Shown one piece after another: positions 1 to 9,271 of a DNA stretch of 64,000 bases. The position numbers and the translations under genes were made by a program. Source of the DNA: Litchfieldia salsa (lineage in GTDB: Bacteria; Bacillota; Bacilli; Bacillales; Bacillaceae_L). The first letter of the stretch is position 1; the number at the start of each line of letters is the position of its first letter. Under the pieces are notes generated by a model. That model was not told the DNA's origin. It did no database searches and saw only the letters and a program-made list of their open reading frames with translations. The DNA lies in contig NZ_FNJU01000006.1 of assembly GCF_900104555.1 (NCBI RefSeq), forward strand, positions 129,718 through 193,717, written 5' to 3'.

Positions 1-312
<312 letters not shown>

Positions 313-328
313 AATATCAAATAATAGG

Positions 329-369
329 GATGACCCTTAGGACCCCAATCTCCTAGGTCATCTTTTTTA
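329..369 (+). terminator. Rho-independent terminator of sigA
   Basis: Arms GATGACC..TTAGG (329-341) and CCTAGGTCATC (352-362) pair with a small bulge and are followed by a run of T at 363-369. It lies 17 bases after the sigA stop. Confidence 0.8.
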
Positions 370-424
370 TTATTGTGTATCTATAGTAACTGTTAAATAA
401 GCCTTACATTTTAGAGGTGAACAC

Positions 425-964
425 ATGGATGAAAGTAATAGAAAAAAGATTATCATTAAAGAAATAAGGGATTGGAAGCAATCTAGACTTTTACCAGAAG
501 AGTATTGTAATTTTCTCCTTACCCTATATACAGAAGGAGATTTTAACCTTCTGAATGAGGAACTTAAGGAAACGAAGAAAGTGAAGAAAACATTTACTCC
601 TGTCTTTTTCATTTTTTGTTTGCTACCAATTTCATTTCTTGTCACTTATTTTACTGAAATAAATTTGGTTTTGCAAATCGCTATTTTTAGTGTTTTTATA
701 ATAATCTGTGTATTATCATCGATTTTTCTTAAGAAAAATCAATTATTACAACATTTTTCCTCTATTATTGGTGCCTTAATTTTTCTAAATGCTACTGTAC
801 AATTAAATAGTCATTTTAATGGTGATAATCAATTTGCACTATTAGTTATCGTATTATTGAATTGTTTAATATGGCTTGTTTTAGGGATTTTCTTGAAGAG
901 GAACTATTTTCTATTTGCAAGTGGTTTAGGTATAGTACTTACAATTATAGCATTTTTTAGATAA
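425..964 (+). CDS. Multi-pass membrane protein of unknown function
   Basis: 179 aa. Residues 1-50 are soluble and charged, including the segment LLPEEYCNFLLTLYTEGDF. About five hydrophobic segments follow (roughly 56-78, 82-104, 110-128, 136-157, 160-178), so it is an integral membrane protein. The soluble N-terminus reminds me of proteins related to the DUF2157 membrane family, but I do not recognise it firmly. The start ATG has an AGAGGTGA ribosome binding site 4 bases upstream. It stands alone between the sigA terminator and cccA. No function can be assigned. Confidence 0.8.
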   Translation: MDESNRKKIIIKEIRDWKQSRLLPEEYCNFLLTLYTEGDFNLLNEELKETKKVKKTFTPVFFIFCLLPISFLVTYFTEINLVLQIAIFSVFIIICVLSSIFLKKNQLLQHFSSIIGALIFLNATVQLNSHFNGDNQFALLVIVLLNCLIWLVLGIFLKRNYFLFASGLGIVLTIIAFFR

Positions 965-1216
965 TATTTCATTATTTTAAATAATTAGATAATTAAGTAA
1001 TCTTAGATATTGATATTCATTCAATTAATTAAAATTAATATGGATATAGTAAAAAACTGCGAATTAGCCATTCTTTAAATTAGAATTATGAAAGATATTT
1101 GAACAACTTGTACATTTAGGACTTTCACTTCTTTATAAATTAAAGTAAAATAGGAATTGTTTGTATATTATCTTCGTATAAGAAACATTAGTATTTACAT
1201 AAGGGAGGTTAAAGGA

Positions 1217-1570
1217 ATGAATCGTAATCCATTGATTCCATTTGGCTTAATTTTTGTTTTTGGAATTGGACTTATGTTCCTACTTTCATTTATTGGATTA
1301 GGAAACATGGATGAGCTTGCAAATGAGGGTGAAGAAACTCCTGAGGCAACTGTTGCAGCTTCTCCTGAAGAAATTTATCAAGGGAAATGTGCAGCATGTC
1401 ATGGTGTAGATATGTCTGGTGGAGTTGGTCCAGATCTACATGGTGTAGGTGAGCGTTACGAAGCTGATGAGATTAAAACCATTTTAGAAGAAGGTAAAGG
1501 AATCATGCAAGGTGGTCTTGTACCTGCTGAGCATCTTGACGACATGGTTACTTGGCTAAGCGAACTTTAA
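1217..1570 (+). CDS. cccA: Cytochrome c-550, membrane-anchored
   Basis: 117 aa. One N-terminal membrane segment (about 8-28) anchors the protein outside the membrane; an acidic and Ala/Pro-rich linker (about 31-50) leads to a class I cytochrome c domain. The haem attachment motif CAACH is at about 58-62 and a plausible axial Met lies in GIMQGG at about 97-102. It carries electrons among respiratory complexes on the outer face of the membrane. An upstream in-frame ATG at 1157 exists, but GGGAGG at 1203-1208 points to 1217. Its place after sigA and before trmK matches B. subtilis cccA. Confidence 0.95.
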   Translation: MNRNPLIPFGLIFVFGIGLMFLLSFIGLGNMDELANEGEETPEATVAASPEEIYQGKCAACHGVDMSGGVGPDLHGVGERYEADEIKTILEEGKGIMQGGLVPAEHLDDMVTWLSEL

Positions 1571-1603
1571 AACATTTGCAATTGTTTTAAAGGGTTCTCC
1601 AAA

Positions 1604-1657
1604 GAGTCTGGCAATACTGGTTACACGTAACTGTGTAAATAGTGCCAGGCTTTTTGT
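1604..1657 (+). terminator. Probable terminator of cccA
   Basis: Imperfect long hairpin: AGTCTGGCAATACT (1605-1618) against AGTGCCAGGCT (1641-1651), with a nested TTACAC/GTGTAA hairpin in the loop and a T run at 1650-1657. Confidence 0.65.
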
Positions 1658-1740
1658 TTATATATTGGACATAAGTTTTTATTTCATGGATAGTTTTTGT
1701 ATAATAAATTTGTAGAAAATAAAATAAATGTGGTGTAAAA

Positions 1741-2448
1741 ATGAATGAATTACAATTATCGAAACGACTTGAGGCTGTTGCTTCAAATATCCTTCCTAAT
1801 AGCATTCTTGCTGATATAGGATCTGATCATGCATATTTACCTTGTTATGCTTTTCTTAAAGGGAAAATATCATCAGCAATTGCTGGGGAGATCAATGACG
1901 GTCCCTTCCGTTCAGCACAAGAACAGGTACGTAAGTCTAACCTAGCAGAAGTGATCGAAGTAAGAAAGGGTAACGGACTAGAGGTTATCCAGCCTAACGA
2001 AGTTGATTGTATTACAATTGCAGGCATGGGTGGCACATTGATAACATCAATATTAGAAGAAGGTTCAAATAAATTAGAGGGTGTGTCTAGGTTAGTATTA
2101 CAACCTAATATTGGAGCGATCAATATTAGAAAATGGTTGATCCAAAATAATTGGGGAATCACTTCTGAAACCATTCTTGAGGAAGATGGTAAAATCTATG
2201 AAATTATTGTTGCTGACCGTGGTAATACGGAAAAATCATACGAAGATTTAAAGGCAGGTTTATTGCTAGGACCATTTTTACTAAAGGAAAAAAATAAAGT
2301 ATTTATTAAAAAGTGGACGAATGAACTACAGCATTGGAATCAAATTATGATGAAACTTCAAAGTGCTGAGTCTACTCCTGAAAACAATGAGAAGAGAAAA
2401 GAAATTGAAGAAAAAATAAAGATTGTAAAGGAGGTACTAGATGATTAA
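1741..2448 (+). CDS. trmK: tRNA (adenine(22)-N(1))-methyltransferase
   Basis: 235 aa, usual length for TrmK (formerly YqfN). It transfers a methyl group from S-adenosylmethionine to N1 of A22 in the D-loop region of tRNA, in the cytoplasm. The Rossmann-type motif is visible as ILADIGSDHAYLP (residues about 21-33), and TIAGMGGTLI (about 90-99) matches the family's second conserved block. A charged C-terminal helical region follows (about 160-235). The stop overlaps the start of yqfO by 8 bases, indicating translational coupling, the same pairing as in other Bacillaceae. Confidence 0.93.
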   Translation: MNELQLSKRLEAVASNILPNSILADIGSDHAYLPCYAFLKGKISSAIAGEINDGPFRSAQEQVRKSNLAEVIEVRKGNGLEVIQPNEVDCITIAGMGGTLITSILEEGSNKLEGVSRLVLQPNIGAINIRKWLIQNNWGITSETILEEDGKIYEIIVADRGNTEKSYEDLKAGLLLGPFLLKEKNKVFIKKWTNELQHWNQIMMKLQSAESTPENNEKRKEIEEKIKIVKEVLDD

Positions 2449-3562
2449 AGTACCAAATGGACATGAGGTTATTCAAGTTTTTGAGGCTTTTTCACCAAAA
2501 AAGTTTGCTGTTGAAGGAGATAAAATCGGATTGCAAATTGGGTCACTCAATAAGCCGATTAATCGAATCATGACTGCATTAGATGTGAATGAGGACGTGA
2601 TAGAAGAAGCCATCATTAAAAACGTCGATTTAATCATCGCTCACCACCCTGTCATTTTCCGACCACTCAAACACATACAAACAGATTCAACAACCGGAAG
2701 AATGATTGAGAAATGCATAAAAAATGATATCACTATTTATGCAGCCCATACGAATTTAGATGTAGCTGAAGGCGGAGTGAATGATTTATTAGCAGACGCA
2801 CTAAATTTACAACAACAAGAAGTCTTGTCTCCTTCATATACTGATAGTAATAAAAAGATTGTTGTTTTTGTTCCAGGTTCTTCGGCTAACAAAGTGAGAG
2901 AAGCCATGAGTGCTGCTGGAGCTGGAAACATAGGAAACTATAGTCATTGTACATATAATACTGAGGGTGTTGGTACATTTCTTCCTGAAGCGAGTTCCCA
3001 CCCTGTCATAGGAGAGCGTGGAAAGCTCGTAGAAGTTGAGGAAATTAAAATTGAGACAATTGTACCCACTTCACGTCAAAAAGCGGTTATAAGGGCGATG
3101 CTTGCCGCTCATCCTTATGAAGAAGTAGCCTACGATATTTATAGTCTTGAAAATGAAGGAAAAGAATATGGTTTGGGTCGGGTTGGGTATTTACCAAATG
3201 AAATGACCTTAGAAGACTTTGCTTTGTATGTAAAAAAACAATTACATGTGGATGGGGTTAGAGTAGTTGGCCCTCTAAATGGTAAAGTGAAAAAAGTAGC
3301 TGTTCTTGGAGGAGATGGAAATAAGTATATTTCTCAAGCCAAGTTCAAAGGTGCTGATGTGTTTGTTACTGGTGACCTCTATTATCATGTAGCACATGAT
3401 GCACTAATGATGGGACTTTCTGTTGTAGACCCAGGTCATCATATTGAGCAAATTATGAAAAAAGGCGTGGCAGACAAGTTATTCTTAGAGTTTAAGGATA
3501 GGAAGTGGGACATCGAAGTTTTCCCTTCTGAACCCTCGACAGATCCTTTTGTGTTTATATAA
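2441..3562 (+). CDS. yqfO: Nif3-like dinuclear metal centre hexameric protein (YqfO/DUF34)
   Basis: 373 aa, the long form of the NIF3/DUF34 family. Metal-binding motifs are visible: IIAHHPVIF (about 64-72), YAAHTNLD (about 100-107) and near the C-terminus DPGHHIEQ. The middle (about 128-235) is the extra CutA/PII-like domain of the bacterial long form. The family's biochemical role is not settled; proposed functions include metal homeostasis and nucleotide chemistry. A strong ribosome binding site, AAGGAGGT, lies inside the end of trmK. A bidirectional terminator at 3623-3658 separates it from convergent ispH. Confidence 0.93.
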   Translation: MIKVPNGHEVIQVFEAFSPKKFAVEGDKIGLQIGSLNKPINRIMTALDVNEDVIEEAIIKNVDLIIAHHPVIFRPLKHIQTDSTTGRMIEKCIKNDITIYAAHTNLDVAEGGVNDLLADALNLQQQEVLSPSYTDSNKKIVVFVPGSSANKVREAMSAAGAGNIGNYSHCTYNTEGVGTFLPEASSHPVIGERGKLVEVEEIKIETIVPTSRQKAVIRAMLAAHPYEEVAYDIYSLENEGKEYGLGRVGYLPNEMTLEDFALYVKKQLHVDGVRVVGPLNGKVKKVAVLGGDGNKYISQAKFKGADVFVTGDLYYHVAHDALMMGLSVVDPGHHIEQIMKKGVADKLFLEFKDRKWDIEVFPSEPSTDPFVFI

Positions 3563-3622
3563 ATAGTAATTCGAAAGTTCGGTAAAGTGGAGATAGATGC
3601 TCGAGATTCTGTCGGAGAGCCC

Positions 3623-3658
3623 AAAAAAGCTTGAGTCCAAGAGGACTCAAGCTTTTTT
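3623..3658. terminator. Bidirectional terminator between yqfO and ispH
   Basis: Near-perfect hairpin: AAAAAAGCTTGAGTC (3623-3637) pairs with GACTCAAGCTTTTTT (3644-3658). A-run and T-run flanks allow termination on both strands, which suits the convergent genes. Confidence 0.9.
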
Positions 3659-3665
3659 AACCTAC

Positions 3666-4607
3666 TTATTTTGTTTTAACTTTAGGTAAAATTTTATGAA
3701 GTGGTACACTACGTTCTCTTTTCCAAGTTGATTCGTCGTTCGAATCGAATTGTTCAAGGAAGTTGATCACTTCTTTTGTAATTGGGGTTGGTGTAGAGGC
3801 ACCTGCAGTTACAGCTACATTTTTGGCATCTAATAGCCACTCTACTTTGATCTCACTTACATCTGCCACACGATAAGCTTTTGTACCCGCAATTTCTAGG
3901 GATACTTGTGCTAATCGGTTTGAATTATTACTTTTAGGATCACCCACAACAATTGTTACGTCAGCTGCTGTTGCTTGTTCAGCGACAGCTTCCTGGCGCA
4001 CTTGTGTAGCCATACATATTTCACGATGAACCTCTGTTTGAGGAAATCTTTCCTGTACACGTTCCATAATGTGCTGTACATCCCATTGACTCATTGTTGT
4101 TTGATTTGTAACAATGATTTTCTCGTTTGATAGCTTTAAGTTTTCTACATCTTCTAGGGTTTCAACAAGATGAACAATATCTGGTGCAACACCAACGGCC
4201 CCTTCAGGTTCAGGGTGACCTTTTTTCCCGATATAAATGATTTGGTATCCTTCTGCCTTTTTTTGTTCAATTAAGTTATGGGTGTTAGTCACATCTGGGC
4301 ATGTTGCATCAATAGTCACTAGCCCTTTTTCTTTTGCAAGGCGTTTAACCTCTGGTGAAACACCATGTGCGGTAAAAATGACTGTACCTTCGTTCACATT
4401 TTTAAGTATTTCAAGACGATTTTCTCCATCTAGCGTGATAATACCTTCTTCTTCAAATGCATCTGTTACATGTTTATTATGAACAATCATACCTAGGATG
4501 AAAATCGGTCTAGGTAATGATTTATCTAATGCCGCATTTTTTGCAATAACCATTGCATCAACAACACCATAGCAATAGCCACGCGGTGCAATTTTGATGA
4601 CTTCCAT
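3666..4607 (-). CDS. ispH: 4-hydroxy-3-methylbut-2-enyl diphosphate reductase
   Basis: 313 aa. Last step of the MEP isoprenoid pathway: reduces HMBPP to IPP and DMAPP with a [4Fe-4S] cluster. The three conserved cluster cysteines lie in GYCYGV (C12), DATCPDV (about 102) and EICMAT (about 197); the substrate-binding TAHGVSP and TNQTTMS motifs are also present. Ribosome binding site GAGGAGG precedes the ATG. The other iron-sulfur enzyme of this pathway, ispG, lies in the same window at 11989-13119, also on the minus strand, as in B. subtilis. Confidence 0.97.
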   Translation of the reverse strand: MEVIKIAPRGYCYGVVDAMVIAKNAALDKSLPRPIFILGMIVHNKHVTDAFEEEGIITLDGENRLEILKNVNEGTVIFTAHGVSPEVKRLAKEKGLVTIDATCPDVTNTHNLIEQKKAEGYQIIYIGKKGHPEPEGAVGVAPDIVHLVETLEDVENLKLSNEKIIVTNQTTMSQWDVQHIMERVQERFPQTEVHREICMATQVRQEAVAEQATAADVTIVVGDPKSNNSNRLAQVSLEIAGTKAYRVADVSEIKVEWLLDAKNVAVTAGASTPTPITKEVINFLEQFDSNDESTWKRERSVPLHKILPKVKTK

Positions 4608-4717
4608 TTGTTTGACCTCCTCAGGTTAAGACGAAAGAGTTTATCGGTAATTACTCTCTTAATCTCTTATATTATATCTGAGTAGGCGTGATAATTCAAA
4701 GAGGACGATGAGCTAAA

Positions 4718-5356
4718 TCAAATATACATACGTGGAACGGATTGACCTGATTTTGTTGTTGTGGTCTTTTTACTAGGTGTAGCTGCTTTTGGTACATCTC
4801 GTTCTTCGTCTAATTCTTCCGCACTTTCTGTGGACGGTTGTGCTTTCTTTGTTTTGCGTTTTTTAGTCGTTACTACTTCTTCTTCATCACTTGTTTTCTC
4901 ACTATCATCATCACTATCGCTACTATTTAATTCTCGATAGAGCTTTAGCATTGATGGTATATTTTTTACTAAGGGCCCGTATTGCTGAACCATTGGCATG
5001 ACTGATTCGGCTGTGTGAAGGGCTTTTTGAACATTTCCTAACATAGTACCTAGATTTGCTGGGTTCGTTAAGCCAGACAAAACAGACGTCGTTTTTGCAG
5101 CCCCAGTGGCGGCATTAGCAGCATTAGCCGCATTAACACCAGCTCCCATAAAGTTTCCAGGCCCTTGCATGAAATTTGCAGGATTCATTCCTTGCATCAT
5201 TCCGGTTGGGGCAGCAGATCCGCCACCTTTGAAACCTGACATAAGCTTGCTTAAGAATCCTCCTCCACCAGCTCTACTCATAGCTTGAGCAGGCATTTGT
5301 GTTCCCATAAACTGACCTGGACCCATTCCAGGCATTCCTCTTCCGGGAAAAAACAT
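4718..5356 (-). CDS. yqfQ: YqfQ-like (VrrA) protein
   Basis: 212 aa. The N-terminal 30 residues are Met/Gly/Pro-rich (FFPGRGMPGMGPGQF), followed by an Ala/Gly/Asn-rich zone (to about 90), a short conserved helical core around MLGNVQKALHTAESVMPMVQ (about 108-127), and a highly charged Lys/Glu/Thr tail. This composition and the position between ispH and cshB match the YqfQ/VrrA family, often associated with spores, though its function is unproven. Preceded by AAGGAGGA. No signal peptide. Confidence 0.85.
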   Translation of the reverse strand: MFFPGRGMPGMGPGQFMGTQMPAQAMSRAGGGGFLSKLMSGFKGGGSAAPTGMMQGMNPANFMQGPGNFMGAGVNAANAANAATGAAKTTSVLSGLTNPANLGTMLGNVQKALHTAESVMPMVQQYGPLVKNIPSMLKLYRELNSSDSDDDSEKTSDEEEVVTTKKRKTKKAQPSTESAEELDEERDVPKAATPSKKTTTTKSGQSVPRMYI

Positions 5357-5536
5357 GATAGTTCCTCCTTCCGATAGTCTGTTGATTTATATGAAGGTTA
5401 CAGATTTACTTTTTAGTAGGTATGACTTCTATGATTCCTTTTGATTAATGAGCCTTCACAATAAGCTATGCGAGGAAGAGGGGAAGTGTTTATTTTATTC
5501 TTAATAATAGGCACCGAGTAAAAAATATTGGTTGTA

Positions 5537-5566
5537 TTGGTTTTTTTTCTCAAAATCATATATAAT
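5537..5566 (+). promoter_or_regulatory. Probable SigA promoter for cshB
   Basis: TTGGTT (5537-5542), an 18-base spacer and a consensus TATAAT (5561-5566), about 74 bases before the chosen cshB start. No competing gene is nearby. Confidence 0.45.
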
Positions 5567-5639
5567 GGTTTGTTGAGTTAAATATGTTCGATTAAGGAAG
5601 AATAAGCATACTATATGCTATAGAATGAGGGATTTAAAA

Positions 5640-6956
5640 ATGGAAAAGAATCAATTTGAAAGATTTCAACTCCAACCATTTATACTTGAAGCAGTAAGTG
5701 AGCTTGGATTTACAAAACCGACAGAAATTCAAGAAAGATTAATACCTACAATACTTCGTGGTGAAAATGCAATTGGACAGTCACAAACAGGGACAGGTAA
5801 AACACATGCCTACCTTTTACCAATCATTCAAAAAATTGATGCATTAACTCCTGAAGTACAAGTGGTTATTACTGCACCAACAAGAGAATTAGCTACTCAA
5901 ATTCACCAAGAAGTTGTGAAAATTATAAAGCACTCTGATGCTAAACACCCAATTACTTCTAAATTATTCGTGGGTGGTACAGATAAACAGCGAGCAATTG
6001 ATAAGTTGAAAACTCAACCACAAATTGTCGTAGGTACACCTGGTCGAATAAACGATCTTGTTAAAGAACAAGCATTATATGTTCATAAGGCGAAAACGTT
6101 AGTAGTGGATGAAGCTGATTTAATGTTAGATATGGGTTTCATTAAGGACGTTGATCAAATCGCTGCAAAAATGGTAGAGAAGTTACAAATTTTAGTCTTT
6201 TCTGCAACAATTCCTGAAAAGTTAAAGCCTTTTTTGAAGAAATACATGGAAAATCCAAAATATACGCATGTAGCACCACAACAAGTAACAGCAGCAAAAG
6301 TTGAGCATGTACTAGTTCCACTAAGACACCGAAAGAAAATTGATTTATTGCATACGATGTTAAAATTATATAATCCATATTTAGCGATCGTTTTTACAAA
6401 TACCAAAAAAATGGCTGATAAAGTTGCTGATGGATTAATTGAAAGAGGACTTCGTGTTGGTCGAGTTCATGGGGATCTTAGTCCAAGAGAACGAAAGAAA
6501 ACGATGAAACAAGTTACTGAATTGGAATATCAGTTTGTGGTTGCAACAGATTTAGCAGCTAGAGGAATTGATATTGAAGGAGTAAGTCATGTCATAAATT
6601 TCGAATTACCATCTGATTTAGATTTTTATGTTCACCGCGTTGGGAGAACGGCTCGTGCAGGTTATTCAGGAATTGCGGCTACTATGTATGAACCATCAGA
6701 TGAAGATGCATTAAATAAATTAGAGAAAATGGGAATTACCTTCACGAACTATGATATCGAAAAAGAGGAATTCGTTAAAATTGGTGAGCGAAATCGAAGA
6801 AAGACACGCCAGAGACAGACTGATGAAATCGATGAAAAAGCAAAAAGTCATGTTCGTAAGCCAAGTAAGGTAAAGCCAGGTTACAAAAAGAAGATGACAA
6901 GAGAAATGGATAGCATTAAACAACGTCAAAGACGTTTAAAGAAAAGAAGTAAGTAA
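5640..6956 (+). CDS. cshB: DEAD-box ATP-dependent RNA helicase CshB
   Basis: 438 aa from the ATG at 5640, the length I expect for CshB. It unwinds RNA using ATP and is linked to cold adaptation and ribosome or mRNA metabolism. Motifs in order: Q motif region PTEIQ, motif I SQTGTGKT (about 47-54), Ia PTRELA, GTPGRI, II VDEADLMLD, III FSATIP, ATDLAARGID and VI HRVGRTARAG, then a Lys/Arg-rich C-terminal tail (about 370-438). An ATG 15 bases upstream is in frame, but GAGGGA is spaced correctly for 5640. It sits directly before nfo, as in B. subtilis. Confidence 0.95.
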   Translation: MEKNQFERFQLQPFILEAVSELGFTKPTEIQERLIPTILRGENAIGQSQTGTGKTHAYLLPIIQKIDALTPEVQVVITAPTRELATQIHQEVVKIIKHSDAKHPITSKLFVGGTDKQRAIDKLKTQPQIVVGTPGRINDLVKEQALYVHKAKTLVVDEADLMLDMGFIKDVDQIAAKMVEKLQILVFSATIPEKLKPFLKKYMENPKYTHVAPQQVTAAKVEHVLVPLRHRKKIDLLHTMLKLYNPYLAIVFTNTKKMADKVADGLIERGLRVGRVHGDLSPRERKKTMKQVTELEYQFVVATDLAARGIDIEGVSHVINFELPSDLDFYVHRVGRTARAGYSGIAATMYEPSDEDALNKLEKMGITFTNYDIEKEEFVKIGERNRRKTRQRQTDEIDEKAKSHVRKPSKVKPGYKKKMTREMDSIKQRQRRLKKRSK

Positions 6957-6989
6957 TAGTCAGGGAGAAAGAATGAGGAGTGAAGGAAA

Positions 6990-7883
6990 ATGTTGAAAAT
7001 AGGTTCTCACGTTTCGATGAGTGGGAAGAATATGCTTTTAGCAGCAAGTGAAGAAGCGGTTGGCTACGGTTCAAATACATTTATGATTTATACGGGTGCA
7101 CCTCAGAACACGAGACGTAAAAAGATTGAGGATTTAAACATTGAAGCGGGACAAGCTCATATGTCTGCAAATGGTATTGTTGATATTGTTGTACATGCTC
7201 CTTATATCATTAATATAGGAAATACAACAAATCCATCTACATTTGAATTAGGAGTGCGTTTTTTACAATCTGAAATTGAACGTACAGATGCACTAGGTGC
7301 TAGGCAAATTGTTCTTCATCCTGGAGCACATGTTGGAGCAGGTGCAGAATGTGGAATTAATAAGATTATCGAAGGTTTAAATGAAGTGATTACAAAGGAT
7401 CAAAATGTTCAAATTGCGCTTGAGACTATGGCTGGTAAAGGTTCTGAATGTGGTAGTTCTTTTGAGGAACTAGCAAGGATAATCGATGGTGTTACTCACA
7501 ACGAGAAGATGTCTATTTGTTTTGATACTTGTCATACTCATGATGCTGGCTATAACATTGTCGAAGATTTTGATGGAGTCCTTGAACAGTTTGACAAAAT
7601 TATCGGAATTGATCGATTGAAGGTACTTCATATTAACGATAGTAAGAATGAACGTGGTGCGAAAAAGGATCGACATGAAAACATTGGTTTTGGCCATATA
7701 GGGTTTGATGCCTTAAGCTATATCGTCCACCATGACTCGCTTAAGGATGTTCCAAAGATCCTTGAAACGCCATATGTTGGTGATGATAAAAATAGCAAAA
7801 TGCCACCGTATAAGTTTGAAATTGAGATGTTAACAAAAAAACAATTCGACCCTGATCTTTTACAAAAGATTATGAATGGGTGA
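6990..7883 (+). CDS. nfo: Deoxyribonuclease IV (endonuclease IV, AP endonuclease)
   Basis: 297 aa, normal family length. Cleaves 5' of abasic sites in base excision repair and acts on damaged spore DNA in Bacillus. The zinc-cluster residues fall in the expected motifs: GSHVSMSG at the N-terminus, [33 protein letters not shown] and [20 protein letters not shown]. Ribosome binding site GAGGAGTGAAGG. It follows cshB by 33 bases, probably the same transcript, and ends in a strong terminator. Confidence 0.97.
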   Translation: MLKIGSHVSMSGKNMLLAASEEAVGYGSNTFMIYTGAPQNTRRKKIEDLNIEAGQAHMSANGIVDIVVHAPYIINIGNTTNPSTFELGVRFLQSEIERTDALGARQIVLHPGAHVGAGAECGINKIIEGLNEVITKDQNVQIALETMAGKGSECGSSFEELARIIDGVTHNEKMSICFDTCHTHDAGYNIVEDFDGVLEQFDKIIGIDRLKVLHINDSKNERGAKKDRHENIGFGHIGFDALSYIVHHDSLKDVPKILETPYVGDDKNSKMPPYKFEIEMLTKKQFDPDLLQKIMNG

Positions 7884-7890
7884 TAAGGCT

Positions 7891-7928
7891 AAGAAGTAAC
7901 TAAACAATCTAGTTACTTCTTTTTTTTG
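7891..7928 (+). terminator. Terminator of nfo
   Basis: AGAAGTAACTA (7892-7902) pairs with TAGTTACTTCT (7910-7920), followed by eight T. Confidence 0.9.
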
Positions 7929-7929
7929 T

Positions 7930-8046
7930 AGCTGTTTTCGTATAGATTGTCGCTTTTAAAGCCGCAGGCTGAATACACTCCGCGTCCGGCGGGTGACCAG
8001 TGAGCCTCCTCGTCGCTTAGCTCCTGCGGGGTCTCACTTTGGCCAC
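7930..8046 (-). repeat. MITE-like intergenic repeat, copy A (truncated)
   Basis: Starts AGCTGTTTTCGTATAGATTG, then GCTTTTAAAGCCGCAGGCTGAA and a GC-rich core (GGCGGGTGACCAGTGAGCC, TGCGGGGTCTCACTTTGGCC). Nearly identical to the first two thirds of copy C (36185-36366), but cut after GGCCAC at 8046, exactly where the stop codon of the minus-strand gene at 8047 begins. Strand is arbitrary. Confidence 0.8.
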
Positions 8047-8310
8047 TTATTTTGTAAATTCATTAAATAGGATATTTAGTTGTCTTGCTACTTCTGGACT
8101 TGTTACTTTTGCAATTTCCTTTAGAAGTTTCTTTCGTTCTTCACTGTCAAAAATATCGATTTTGGTGTCAGCTTTAGATTTTAAGTATTTAATTGCTTTT
8201 TGTGCTTGAGGTCTTGTTAATGAAATATCATATTTACTGCTATAAGAAAGCAGTTCATCTACAGTAATAGTCTTAATCTTTTGATTAACGATTTTATGGT
8301 AAATATTCAT
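8047..8310 (-). CDS. yqfT: DUF2624 family protein (YqfT-like)
   Basis: 87 aa, soluble, helical, no membrane segment. The core SYSSKYDISLTRPQAQKAI and the C-terminal SPEVARQLNILFNEF fit the small DUF2624/YqfT family found next to nfo in Bacillus. Function unknown. Ribosome binding site GGAAGGTGAG. The stop codon touches repeat copy A, so the repeat forms its 3' untranslated region and may act as transcript end; I see no other terminator. Confidence 0.8.
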   Translation of the reverse strand: MNIYHKIVNQKIKTITVDELLSYSSKYDISLTRPQAQKAIKYLKSKADTKIDIFDSEERKKLLKEIAKVTSPEVARQLNILFNEFTK

Positions 8311-8408
8311 TCATCTCACCTTCCTTATTAAACTCTATGAGTGATATGTTCCAAATGTGCATACTAGATCATAAAACAACAAAAATTGTGCTTAAAGAAT
8401 ACGAATGC

Positions 8409-8438
8409 TTTACAAAATAGGGGATACTCATGTATACT
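8409..8438 (+). promoter_or_regulatory. Probable SigA promoter of the znuCB-zur operon
   Basis: TTTACA (8409-8414), 18-base spacer, TATACT (8433-8438). The Zur-like palindrome at 8450-8462 lies just downstream, near the expected transcription start. Confidence 0.5.
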
Positions 8439-8449
8439 TCACTAGGATA

Positions 8450-8462
8450 AATCGTAACGATT
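8450..8462. promoter_or_regulatory. Candidate Zur operator
   Basis: AATCGTAACGATT is a perfect 6-1-6 palindrome and carries the ATCGTAA half of the Bacillus Zur box. It sits between the promoter and znuC, where bound Zur would block transcription when zinc is plentiful. It is shorter than the classical box, so this is inference from site and context. Confidence 0.55.
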
Positions 8463-8490
8463 CTACTTTATTTTATAAAAAGGTGATTTA

Positions 8491-9270
8491 ATGAAGGATA
8501 ACAAAGAACCAATATTAGAGATTTCAAATGTTACTTTTAGATATGAAGAAAGAAATGTTCTTGAAGATATAAATATTGTTGTCCCTAGAGGGGCTTTTTT
8601 AGGATTAGTAGGCCCTAATGGATCAGGGAAATCAACATTACTTAAATGTATATTAGGTTTGGTAAAGCCGCAGCAGGGCAAGATTAAATTGTTTGGAATT
8701 GATCGTTCAAAATTTAAAGAGAAATATAAAATAGGATTTGTCTCACAAAAGGCGAATAGTTTTAATACTGGATTTCCTGCGACTGTTTTTGAGGTTGTAG
8801 CAAGCGGTCTGACATCAAAGATCGGTTTGTTTCGCTTTTTATCAACTGAAGATAAAAAGAAAGTGAGAGAATCAATCGAGGCAGTAGGAATGTCTGAATT
8901 TATCGATCAAAATATTGGAGAACTCTCTGGTGGCCAACAGCAGCGAGTATTCATTGCACGAGCACTAGTTAGTGACCCTGAGTTACTTATTTTGGATGAG
9001 CCAACTGTTGGTGTGGATGCACAAACCGTCCAAGGCTTTTATCAATTATTAGAAGAGCTTAATAAAAATTTAGAGCTTACACTTATATTGGTTACACATG
9101 ATGTAGGGACGGTAAGCGAAAAAGTAACGCATGTCGCGTGTCTTAATAAGCATTTACACTTTCATGGGAATGCGAGTGAATTTGATGAGTTTAAAGCACA
9201 GGACTTGTCAGAGCTTTATGGTCATCATGTAAAAGTCATCACACATGACCATAGTCATGGAGGACAATAA
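8491..9270 (+). CDS. znuC: Zinc ABC transporter, ATP-binding protein
   Basis: 259 aa. ATPase of a high-affinity zinc importer on the inner membrane face. Walker A GPNGSGKST (about 41-49), signature LSGGQQQR (about 147-154), Walker B LLILDEPTVGVD, H-loop LVTHD. The tail is His-rich (HHVKVITHDHSHGG), as usual for zinc transporter ATPases. Ribosome binding site AAAGGTGA. First gene of a three-gene operon with permease znuB and repressor zur. No solute-binding protein gene is adjacent, so it must lie elsewhere. B. subtilis names for this operon are znuC/ycdI or adcC. Confidence 0.93.
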   Translation: MKDNKEPILEISNVTFRYEERNVLEDINIVVPRGAFLGLVGPNGSGKSTLLKCILGLVKPQQGKIKLFGIDRSKFKEKYKIGFVSQKANSFNTGFPATVFEVVASGLTSKIGLFRFLSTEDKKKVRESIEAVGMSEFIDQNIGELSGGQQQRVFIARALVSDPELLILDEPTVGVDAQTVQGFYQLLEELNKNLELTLILVTHDVGTVSEKVTHVACLNKHLHFHGNASEFDEFKAQDLSELYGHHVKVITHDHSHGGQ

Positions 9271-9271
9271 G

